A stretch of 5,856 bases of DNA from the NCBI GenBank assembly GCA_030049955.1, contig JASIJX010000043.1, positions 1 to 5,856 on the forward strand, given 5' to 3'. The position numbers and the translations under genes were made by a program. The notes beneath the pieces are model-generated. The model did no database searches, was not told the DNA's origin, and was given only the letters and a program-made list of their open reading frames with translations. Shown here in pieces: positions 1 through 5,396 of this stretch; position 1 is the stretch's first letter, and the number at the start of each line of letters is the position of its first letter. The stretch is from Acidobacteriaceae bacterium. Its GTDB lineage: Bacteria > Acidobacteriota > Terriglobia > Terriglobales > Acidobacteriaceae.

Positions 1-603
1 AATCCGCATGCGGTGCCGTATATCCATGAAAACTACATGCGCACCTGGCGAAAGATGGAAGAGCTTGTCGATCGCGGGCTGGTGCGGCACATCGGCACTT
101 CGAATATGACGATTCCGAAGATGAAGCTGGTTCTTCGCAATGCGCGGATCTTACCCGCGGTGAACGAGATGGAGCTGCACCCGTACTTCCAGCAGCCGGA
201 GCTCTTCCGGTTCCTGAAGGAGCATGAGGTTGAGCCGGTGGGGTATTCGCCGGTTGGCTCGCCGGCGCGACCGGAGCGCGACCGCACGCCGGATGACCTG
301 GCGCCGACGGAAGATCCGCTGATCCGAGAGATCGCCGCGCGCCGCGGTGTGCATCCTGCAGCGGTGTGTATCAAGTGGGCTGTTCAGCGCGGGCAGACAC
401 CAATTCCCTTCTCGACGAATGCGCATCACATGCTTGCCAATCTGCAGGCAGCGGCGAGCGAGCCGCTGGGCGCCGAGGAGATGGCTGCGATTGCTGCAAT
501 TGACCGCAACTGCCGGCTGATCAAGGGGCAGGTGTTTTTGTGGAAAGAGAACCAGAGTTGGGAAGACTTGTGGGACCCGAATGGGGAGATCACGCCGCCA
601 TGA
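1..603 (+). CDS. Aldo/keto reductase, C-terminal part (5' end outside window)
   Basis: This is an NAD(P)H-dependent oxidoreductase of the aldo/keto reductase superfamily, a cytoplasmic TIM barrel that interconverts carbonyls and alcohols, often on sugars. The frame is open from base 1, so the GTG at 13 is an internal Val. The N-terminal barrel with catalytic Asp/Tyr/Lys is missing; about 200 residues remain of the usual 300-350. Visible in order are MEELVDRGLVRHIGTSN (the second family signature), NEMELHPYFQQ (corresponding to the conserved NQxExHP strand) and GYSPVGSP (the YSPLGSP loop). Next comes PIPFSTN at the place of the third signature, usually IPKS, where the Lys that contacts the NADPH 2'-phosphate is Phe. 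The protein ends in a long C-terminal loop. A dehydrogenase gene follows 50 bases downstream on the same strand, suggesting co-transcription. The superfamily is certain; the substrate is unknown, with a sugar likely from the neighbours. Confidence 0.93.
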   Translation, partial: NPHAVPYIHENYMRTWRKMEELVDRGLVRHIGTSNMTIPKMKLVLRNARILPAVNEMELHPYFQQPELFRFLKEHEVEPVGYSPVGSPARPERDRTPDDLAPTEDPLIREIAARRGVHPAAVCIKWAVQRGQTPIPFSTNAHHMLANLQAAASEPLGAEEMAAIAAIDRNCRLIKGQVFLWKENQSWEDLWDPNGEITPP

Positions 604-640
604 CCACGGTTGCCGAGGAGAATAGAAAACAAGATGCGCA

Positions 641-646
641 GAGAGG
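641..646 (+). promoter_or_regulatory. Ribosome binding site that decides the dehydrogenase start
   Basis: GAGAGG lies 7 bases before ATG 654. The competing ATG at 600 has only GGGGAG at 583-588, 11 bases away, inside the reductase gene. The shorter start therefore has the better-placed site and gives the typical family N-terminus. Confidence 0.55.
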
Positions 647-653
647 CGCAAGC

Positions 654-1700
654 ATGAGCCAGACGATGACGGCAGCGTACCTGCCCGGCGACAGCACAGT
701 TGAGATGAGGACCGTTCCGGTGCCGGTTCCGGGCCACGGCGAGGTGCTGATCGAGATCAAGGCGTCGACGATTTGTGGCTCCGATATCCGCTGCATCTAC
801 CATGAGCACCTTGGCAAAGGACCGGAAGGCTACCAGGGGGTGGTTGCCGGGCACGAGCCGGCTGGTCGGATTGTTGAGACCGGACCCGGATGCAGGCGGT
901 TCAAGGCGGGCGATCGCGTGATTGTCTATCACATCTCCGGCTGCGGGCTGTGCACGGACTGCCGGAGGGGATTCATGATCTCATGCACCAGCCCTTTTCG
1001 CCGCGCTTACGGATGGCAGCGCGATGGCGGGATGGCGCCATACATGGTGGCGGAGGAAAAGGATCTTATTCCGCTGCCGGAGCCGCTGACCTACGCCGAT
1101 GGCGCGCAGGTGGCCTGCGGCTTTGGGACGGTGTATGAGGGACTGGAAAAGATTGGCGTCAGCGGCAATGATGCGGTTCTGATCACTGGGCTGGGACCGG
1201 TGGGGCTGGCGGCGGGAGCGCTGTGCCGCAAGCTGGGCGCGCAGCGGATTATCGGCATCGATATCTCTGCCGAGCGGCGCGAACTGGCGACGCGGTTGGG
1301 GCTTTGCGATGATGTGCTGGCTGCCGGAGCGGAGAATGTGGCTGAAGTCCGCAAGCTGACCGGCGGAAACGGCGTGGAGCGCGCGGTGGACTGCTCGGCG
1401 AATGCGGAAGCGCGGGCGACGGCGATTCGCGCGACGCGCAAGTGGGGGCGGATTGCGCTGATTGGCGAAGGCGGGAGCCTTACGCTGAATCCATCGCCGG
1501 ATATGATCCACGACCAGAAGGCTGTGTACGGTTCGTGGGTTACGTCGACCTGGCTGATGGAGGAGCTGGTGGAGCGGCTGGTGCGATGGGAGCTGCATCC
1601 GGAGGCGATTATTACGCATCGGTTTCCGCTGGAACGCGCCGACGAAGCCTATGCGTTGATGGCGTCGGGCCGGTGCGGTAAAGTGGCAGTCTGTCCATAG
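654..1700 (+). CDS. Zinc-dependent medium-chain alcohol/polyol dehydrogenase
   Basis: This is an NAD(P)-linked dehydrogenase of the zinc MDR superfamily (alcohol, sorbitol/arabitol and threonine dehydrogenase group), 348 residues, the normal length. The N-terminal GroES-like domain (about 1-150) has catalytic-zinc ligands Cys41 (ICGSD) and His67-Glu68 (GHEPAG). Structural-zinc cysteines are 97, 100, 103 and 111. The Rossmann domain has GLGPVG at 179-184 and Asp203 at the end of the second strand (GID), which in this fold favours NAD over NADP. The start at 654 is chosen because GAGAGG (641-646) lies 7 bases upstream and the length fits. An in-frame ATG at 600 overlaps the preceding stop as ATGA and would add 18 residues; ATG 666 is another option. 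The pairing with the upstream aldo/keto reductase and the downstream sugar permease suggests oxidation of a sugar, polyol or aldose-derived alcohol. The exact substrate cannot be read from the sequence. Confidence 0.92.
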   Translation: MSQTMTAAYLPGDSTVEMRTVPVPVPGHGEVLIEIKASTICGSDIRCIYHEHLGKGPEGYQGVVAGHEPAGRIVETGPGCRRFKAGDRVIVYHISGCGLCTDCRRGFMISCTSPFRRAYGWQRDGGMAPYMVAEEKDLIPLPEPLTYADGAQVACGFGTVYEGLEKIGVSGNDAVLITGLGPVGLAAGALCRKLGAQRIIGIDISAERRELATRLGLCDDVLAAGAENVAEVRKLTGGNGVERAVDCSANAEARATAIRATRKWGRIALIGEGGSLTLNPSPDMIHDQKAVYGSWVTSTWLMEELVERLVRWELHPEAIITHRFPLERADEAYALMASGRCGKVAVCP

Positions 1701-1729
1701 ATAGAAAGACAGGAGATAGAAAGACAGGA
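1700..1729 (+). repeat. Perfect 15-bp tandem duplication
   Basis: GATAGAAAGACAGGA occurs twice back to back (1700-1714 and 1715-1729), starting on the last base of the dehydrogenase stop codon. Each copy ends in a purine-rich, Shine-Dalgarno-like AGGA. No well-supported gene starts directly after it, so it is probably a small replication-slippage duplication in the 3' untranslated region. Confidence 0.85.
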
Positions 1730-1743
1730 GTGGGTCAGGTTCA

Positions 1744-1872
1744 ATGGAGATTTCCTCAGAGGCTAAAGGCCTGCTGATTTGGTGGCAGCATGACGTGCGG
1801 GCTAAAGCCCGTGCCCTTCAAAACAGGCGGTATGACGTTTGGGCTGAAGCCTGTAGGCTTCAGGGCCATTAA
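1744..1872 (+). other. 42-codon open frame running through the repeat units (probably not a gene)
   Basis: ATG 1744 opens a frame to TAA 1870-1872. Its product contains two similar segments, HDVRAKARALQNR and YDVWAEACRLQGH, which are the translations of the two 42-base-spaced repeat units; 42 is a multiple of three, so they stay in phase. The only ribosome-binding candidate is a weak AGG 4 bases before the start. The simplest reading is an artefact of repeats that lack stops in this frame. It is recorded because such frames are easily annotated as hypothetical proteins. Confidence 0.25.
1760..1863. repeat. Cluster of GGGCTAAAGCCC-type palindromic repeat units
   Basis: Three related units lie in the gap before the permease gene. 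The first is degenerate: AGGC/GCCT arms with a TAAAG loop at 1760-1772. The second is CGGGCTAAAGCCCG at 1798-1811. The third is TGGGCTGAAGCCTG at 1840-1853, from which a perfect 9-bp inverted repeat extends (CTGAAGCCT 1844-1852 against AGGCTTCAG 1855-1863, 2-base spacer). The second and third units share a 30-base framework beginning TGACGT at 1791 and 1833, with 23 of 30 identical positions and a 42-base offset. I read them as dispersed REP-like intergenic repeats of the kind I associate with Acidobacteria. None is followed by a T tract, so a terminator role is not supported. Confidence 0.7.
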
Positions 1873-1968
1873 ACTGGCCACTACCCGAAGACCGTCGATT
1901 ACCCTTAAAAAGCAACAGAATGCCCGTAAGAAAATTGGCTGAATTCTTATCGTAGGAGTATGTAAGGG

Positions 1969-3297
1969 ATGGCTCTTGTCACTGCAATCTCAGAAGGCAG
2001 GCAGGACAGCTCGCGGCCGCTGATTCCCCGGCAAAGCCTCAAGGCGTTTGTGCTCGTCACGGGTCTGTTTTTTCTGTGGGGCATTCCGAATAATCTCAAT
2101 GACGTTTTGATCCGCCAGTTCATGACGTCGTTCGAGCTGACGCGGTTCAAGGCGGGGCTGGTGCAGTCGGCGTTTTATGCCGGGTACTTTTTGCTGGCCA
2201 TGCCGGCGGCGACGCTGATGCGCCGGTATGGATACAAGCGCGGGCTGCTGACCGGACTTTTTCTTTATTGCATTGGGACATTTCTGTTTGTTCCGGCTGC
2301 CGATTCGCGGCAGTACTGGCTATTCCTTTTTGCGCTGTTTGTCATCGCCAGCGGATTGAGCTTTCTGGAGACTGGAGCGAATCCGCTGGTGGCGCAGATG
2401 GGCGACGCGGAGAGCTCGGTGCGGAGGCTGAATTTTTCGCAGGCGTTCAATCCGCTCGGCTCGATTGCCGGAGTGCTTATCGGCACGCTGTTCATCTTTT
2501 CGGGAGTGGAGCTGAAGCCGGCGCAGGTTGCGCAGATGAAGCTGGCGCACACGTACGACACTTATCTTCGGCATGAAACGCTGCGCGCGGCGCCGCCTTA
2601 TATCGTTCTCGGCATCGTGGTTCTTCTATGGGCGGTGTTCATTCTGCGGACGCCGTTTCCAGCGGTGGCTGAAGCGCCGGCGTCGACGGCTGACGAGCCC
2701 AAGGGAAGCTATGGCGCGCTGCTGCGCTATCCGCATTTCCTTCTCGCCGTAGTTGCGCAGTTCTGCTACATTGGCGCGCAGGTGGGCACGTGGAGCTACT
2801 TCATCCAGTACGTGCAGGAATACACGCACTCGGGCGAGAAGATGGCCGGCTATTTGCTTACCGGAACGCTGGCAGGGTTTGGCGTGGGCCGGTTCGCCTC
2901 GAGCGCGTGGATGAAGCGAGTGCGCCCGGGAACGCTGATGGGCTGGTTTGCCATTATCAACATCGCACTGGTCGGTATTGGGATTCTGTTTCCGGGGTGG
3001 GTAGGCATGTGGGCGGTTTTTCTCACCAGCTTCTTTATGTCGCTGATGTTCCCGACGATTTTTGCTTTGGGGCTGCGCGATCTGGGCGAGAATACCAAAC
3101 CGGCGGCTTCGCTGCTGGTGATGGCGATTGTCGGCGGCGCATTGTTCACGCCGGCCATCGGGCTGGTATCGCAGGCCATGCATAGCATGGCGGCGGCGAT
3201 GGTGGTGGTGCTGCTGTGTTATGTCGCTGTCGCGTTTTACGCTTTCTGGGGCAGTGGATTGCCGCCCCGGAGGGGTGCGCACGCGGTTTTAAACTGA
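1969..3297 (+). CDS. fucP: FucP-like sugar:proton symporter (MFS, FHS family)
   Basis: This is an inner-membrane permease of the major facilitator superfamily, fucose:H+ symporter (FHS) family, 442 residues (E. coli FucP is about 438). About 12 hydrophobic helices follow a short polar N-terminus of roughly 25 residues. FucP landmarks are present: FFLWGIPNNLND in helix 1 with Asp45 at the place of FucP Asp46, GLVQSAFYAGYF in helix 2, FLETGANP in helix 4 with Glu134 at the place of FucP Glu135, and NFSQAFN around 154-160. Asp46 and Glu135 are the residues tied to proton coupling and sugar binding in FucP, so an active symporter is expected. The ATG start is supported by AGGAG at 1954-1958. The next gene, an RbsD/FucU homologue, begins 47 bases downstream and is probably co-transcribed. 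Fucose is the best guess; glucose, galactose and other FHS substrates remain possible. Confidence 0.92.
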   Translation: MALVTAISEGRQDSSRPLIPRQSLKAFVLVTGLFFLWGIPNNLNDVLIRQFMTSFELTRFKAGLVQSAFYAGYFLLAMPAATLMRRYGYKRGLLTGLFLYCIGTFLFVPAADSRQYWLFLFALFVIASGLSFLETGANPLVAQMGDAESSVRRLNFSQAFNPLGSIAGVLIGTLFIFSGVELKPAQVAQMKLAHTYDTYLRHETLRAAPPYIVLGIVVLLWAVFILRTPFPAVAEAPASTADEPKGSYGALLRYPHFLLAVVAQFCYIGAQVGTWSYFIQYVQEYTHSGEKMAGYLLTGTLAGFGVGRFASSAWMKRVRPGTLMGWFAIINIALVGIGILFPGWVGMWAVFLTSFFMSLMFPTIFALGLRDLGENTKPAASLLVMAIVGGALFTPAIGLVSQAMHSMAAAMVVVLLCYVAVAFYAFWGSGLPPRRGAHAVLN

Positions 3298-3311
3298 TCA
3301 AGAGCAATTGG

Positions 3312-3343
3312 CTCAGGAAAGATTAGCCTCAGGAAAGATTAGC
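3312..3343 (+). repeat. 16-bp tandem duplication carrying a duplicated ribosome binding site
   Basis: CTCAGGAAAGATTAGC occurs twice without mismatch (3312-3327 and 3328-3343), directly before the start of the next gene. Each copy contains AGGAAAG. The second copy (3331-3337) lies 7 bases before ATG 3345, the normal spacing; the first lies 23 bases away and cannot pair productively with the same start. It looks like a slippage duplication of the translation initiation region. Confidence 0.88.
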
Positions 3344-3344
3344 C

Positions 3345-3830
3345 ATGATGCTGTCCCGGGAAGGTCACTGGAAATCGATTCTTCATGAGCGGCTGCCGCT
3401 GCTTGGGCATCGCAACTGGATTGTAGTTGCCGATGCAGCTTACCCTGCGCAATCGAGCGCGGGGATTGAGACCATCGTCACCGGCGCCGATCATTTCGAA
3501 GTCGTCGCTGCAGTGCTCGAGGGAATTGCTTCGTGCAGGCATATCCGCGCCAGCGTCTTTCTGGATCGGGAGCTCGAGTTTGTCTCGGAAAAAGACGCGC
3601 CGGGAGTGAGCGCGGTCCGCCGTCAGCTTCATGCGACGCTGAACGGCTCTGCGGGTGAAGTTCTGCCGCACGACGAGATCATTACCCTGCTGGACAACGC
3701 AGGCCGCATGTTCCGGATCCTGCTTTTGAAGACGCAACTTGCGATCCCGTACGCTTCGGTATTTCTTTCGCTGGAGTGCGGCTACTGGACCGACGAGGCG
3801 GAGGCGCGGCTGCGTGCGGCGATGAAGTGA
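3345..3830 (+). CDS. RbsD/FucU-family sugar pyranase/mutarotase homologue
   Basis: The 161-residue protein resembles the RbsD/FucU family, cytoplasmic enzymes that interconvert ring forms (or anomers) of ribose or fucose. The N-terminal motif LGHRNWIVVADAAYPA matches RbsD LGHTDTLVVCDAGLP. His22 and Asp30 sit where RbsD has catalytic His20 and Asp28, with identical spacing. The C-terminal IPYASVFLSLECGY (Tyr136) matches the family's closing SPYANIILCAGV. The protein is about 20 residues longer than the 139-140 of the E. coli enzymes, with extra sequence at the C-terminus and in the middle. It lacks the SGE/TGE segment usually just before the Tyr and has Ala instead of the His of FucU's DAHFP. 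ATG 3345 and ATG 3348 are adjacent in frame; the ribosome binding site fits the first. Its place behind a FucP-like permease supports a mutarotase role on the imported sugar. The family is likely; activity and substrate are inferred. Confidence 0.78.
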   Translation: MMLSREGHWKSILHERLPLLGHRNWIVVADAAYPAQSSAGIETIVTGADHFEVVAAVLEGIASCRHIRASVFLDRELEFVSEKDAPGVSAVRRQLHATLNGSAGEVLPHDEIITLLDNAGRMFRILLLKTQLAIPYASVFLSLECGYWTDEAEARLRAAMK

Positions 3831-3868
3831 GCGTGCGGCGCGGGTGGCTGGATGGAGTGCTTGTGATT

Positions 3869-3903
3869 CCCACCCTAAGGGCAAAAAGCGCCCTTAGGAT
3901 GGG
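3869..3903. repeat. Long imperfect hairpin, probable REP-like element
   Basis: Arms 3869-3882 and 3890-3903 pair at 13 of 14 positions: a perfect 9-bp inner stem CCTAAGGGC/GCCCTTAGG, one C-A mismatch (3873/3899), then 4 more pairs, around a 7-base loop AAAAAGC. There is no T tract on either side, so it is a poor terminator despite lying 38 bases after the mutarotase gene. The arrangement (CCCACCCT arm, A-rich loop, AGGATGGGG arm) resembles an intergenic repeat I recall from acidobacterial genomes; this attribution is from memory. Confidence 0.6.
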
Positions 3904-3927
3904 GCGCCCATTGGGTGGTTCTGCTCC

Positions 3928-3965
3928 GAAAAGCAAAAGAGCGAAGCGCTGGGCGCTTCGCTCTT
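3928..3965 (-). terminator. Intrinsic terminator of the TonB-family gene
   Basis: A perfect 13-bp stem (AAGAGCGAAGCGC 3937-3949 with its complement 3953-3965) closes on a 3-base loop. Read on the minus strand it is followed by TTTTGCTTTT (complement of 3929-3938), a good U tract. It starts 20 bases after the TonB-family stop codon. On the plus strand the stem is followed by CGTGTTG, so it should not work well in that direction; the plus-strand genes have no clear intrinsic terminator of their own here. Confidence 0.88.
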
Positions 3966-3985
3966 CGTGTTGATGCTGGTGATTT

Positions 3986-5173
3986 TCAGTAGAGGCGGAA
4001 GTTTACTTCGACGGTGATCATGACCGGGACGGGAGTTTTGCCGTCTTTCATCGCCGGCTTGAAGCGGTACTTGCGCACTGCTTCGAGGGCCTTTTCGTCG
4101 AGTCCCATGCCGAGGGGGCGGATGACGCGGGGGTTCTGCGGCATTCCCTGCGCGTCGACGATCATCTGGATGAGGCAGACGCCCTGGTACTTGGCGCGGC
4201 GGGCTTCGTCGGAGAATTCGGCTTCAACTTCGTTGAGCGCCACCGGGGCCGAGATGCCGCCGCCTACGCGGTAGACGCCACCGCCAGCGTTGCCGCCGCT
4301 GCCGGGGCCATAGCCGTTGCCATTGCCGGAGCCGAGGCCGTCGTTCGAGCCCGTGCCCATGCCGCCGCTGGAGCCCTGGCCCTGAGATAGCACCACGTTG
4401 GCCGAGCTATGCACGCCGATGATCGGCATATCGGGGTTATTGGGCAACTGGATCGACTTCTGCACGTCGATAGCCGCTTCCTCAGGAATCTTCGGCTTGT
4501 CGAAGGTCTGCGGCTGCGGAGGGACGACGGGGTTCTGTTCGATCTTGGGCAGCTTGCCCTTGTTGGGGTCCAGGATGCTGTGATTGCCGCCGCCACCGCC
4601 GCCGCCGGCCAACTGCGCCGCCTTGGGCGCTTTGTAGTCGCTGATGTCGATGTTGGTGAGGTTCGTCGGCGGCTTGACGATCTGGACGAACTTTTTGACG
4701 CCGAAGTAGAGCACCGCCAGCAGGATAAGACCGTTGACGGAGGTGGAGATGCCGATGGCCCAGGGGTTTCGCTTGACCGCCATCCGGTCAGGGACCGGGA
4801 TGGGCTGCGACGTCAGCTCCAGGGGTGGAAGCTTTGGCGGGAAAAAGACATCCCGAATGCTCTCCCAGAGGCCGGTCCAGATGGGCTTTTCTTCAAACGC
4901 CTTGCCCAGAAAGGCGTCGAGCTCGTGCCCAGCGTAAGTGGAAGCAGCCTGGGATGGCGAATCTGCCTGTGTCAAAATTTCGTTTGGCATAGTTGTTGCT
5001 GGCTCGGCACCCTCTGCCCGATCGGACGGGAGCACACCCTGCGGGTCCGTCTGATGGGGGTTTATCGACCCATTATGCTTGACAGCGCCCGAATTTGTCT
5101 CGGTGCTGGCTGCCTCGTTGGGTGAAGTCTCCGTCTCCAGAGACTCATATTCCGGCCTCTTGAGTGCTCCCAT
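3986..5173 (-). CDS. TonB-family energy transducer
   Basis: This is a 395-residue inner-membrane protein that would couple ExbB/ExbD proton-motive energy to outer-membrane TonB-dependent receptors. Residues 1-137 are polar, predicted cytoplasmic, with an ordered-looking stretch at about 83-135 (GHELDAFLG to the IPVPDR region). One membrane helix lies at about 138-160 (AIGISTSVNGLILLAVLYFG). The periplasmic linker (about 165-310) has Lys/Pro segments and is unusually glycine-rich: seven consecutive Gly at 190-196 and a Gly/Ser/Asn tract at 264-306. The TonB C-terminal domain fills 311-395, with GVCLIQMIVDAQG, LDEKALEAVRKYRFKPA and the final EVNFRLY. ATG 5173 is taken as start. TTG 5179, two codons earlier, is also possible because AGGAG (5189-5193) is 9 bases from it and 15 from the ATG. 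E. coli TonB is only about 240 residues and has a Pro-rich linker. No exbB or exbD is in the window; partner receptors are unknown. Confidence 0.9.
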   Translation of the reverse strand: MGALKRPEYESLETETSPNEAASTETNSGAVKHNGSINPHQTDPQGVLPSDRAEGAEPATTMPNEILTQADSPSQAASTYAGHELDAFLGKAFEEKPIWTGLWESIRDVFFPPKLPPLELTSQPIPVPDRMAVKRNPWAIGISTSVNGLILLAVLYFGVKKFVQIVKPPTNLTNIDISDYKAPKAAQLAGGGGGGGNHSILDPNKGKLPKIEQNPVVPPQPQTFDKPKIPEEAAIDVQKSIQLPNNPDMPIIGVHSSANVVLSQGQGSSGGMGTGSNDGLGSGNGNGYGPGSGGNAGGGVYRVGGGISAPVALNEVEAEFSDEARRAKYQGVCLIQMIVDAQGMPQNPRVIRPLGMGLDEKALEAVRKYRFKPAMKDGKTPVPVMITVEVNFRLY

Positions 5174-5231
5174 AAACAATAGACGATGCTCCTACGTCGT
5201 TGTTACCGAAAAAATTGCAGCCTACCGGTTA

Positions 5232-5259
5232 CACTGGAAAATGAGCGATTTTTTCAGTG
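5232..5259. promoter_or_regulatory. Dyad in the divergent TonB/ileS intergenic region
   Basis: CACTGGAAAA at 5232-5241 is complementary to 5250-5259 over 10 pairs (one G-T), with an 8-base spacer. It lies between two divergent genes, about 60 bases upstream of the TonB-family start and 140 upstream of ileS, where an operator or a 5'-leader hairpin could sit. I found no convincing -35/-10 pair on either strand to anchor it, so the function is open. Confidence 0.35.
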
Positions 5260-5286
5260 GCGGGCCGGTTTGACTGCGATTTGCTA

Positions 5287-5337
5287 AGGGCGAAAGCCCT
5301 GCCGATTTTGGAGATTTTTTCGTGCGGGCTAAATCCC
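5287..5337. repeat. Two further GGGCTAAAGCCC-type repeat units
   Basis: AGGGCGAAAGCCCT (5287-5300) is a 5-bp stem closed by GAAA. CGTGCGGGCTAAA (5321-5333) is identical over 13 bases to 1794-1806 in the gap before the permease gene, and is followed by a decayed right arm (TCCCC instead of GCCCG). They lie upstream of ileS and show that the repeat family is dispersed across the window. Confidence 0.6.
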
Positions 5338-5396
5338 CTACGCGTCGCGAAACTGCCAGACTGGCCTGCTACCACTTTCCCGTTACGGAGTGATTG

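Noticed and set aside
600..602. ATGA overlap of the reductase stop with an in-frame ATG as the dehydrogenase start
   Set aside because: It would give translational coupling, but adds 18 non-conserved polar residues; ATG 654 has a better-spaced ribosome binding site and the usual family length. Kept only as an alternative.
1960..1965. ATGTAA start-stop just before the permease start, in the same frame
   Set aside because: AGGAG is only one base from this ATG, too close for initiation there, while its 10-base spacing to ATG 1969 is workable. Probably chance.
2626..3282. 218-codon minus-strand frame opposite the permease gene
   Set aside because: Composition is His/Arg/Gln-rich as expected of a shadow frame; the plus strand encodes an unmistakable FHS permease.
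3869..3903. Hairpin as the intrinsic terminator of the plus-strand genes
   Set aside because: No U tract follows the stem on the plus strand (ATGGGGCGCC follows instead), so a repeat element is the better reading.
4409..5125. 238-codon plus-strand frame opposite the TonB-family gene
   Set aside because: Antisense shadow in high-GC coding DNA; its translation is Arg/Asp/Leu-rich without family features, while the minus strand has clear TonB domain, TM helix and terminator.
5322..5393. 24-codon GTG frame ending just before ileS as a leader peptide
   Set aside because: It has no ribosome binding site, no Ile codon run and begins inside a repeat unit.
5270..5396. T-box or other RNA leader for ileS
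   Set aside because: No AGGGTGGNACCGCG-like T-box sequence or terminator/antiterminator pair is present; the hairpins seen are short repeat-type units.
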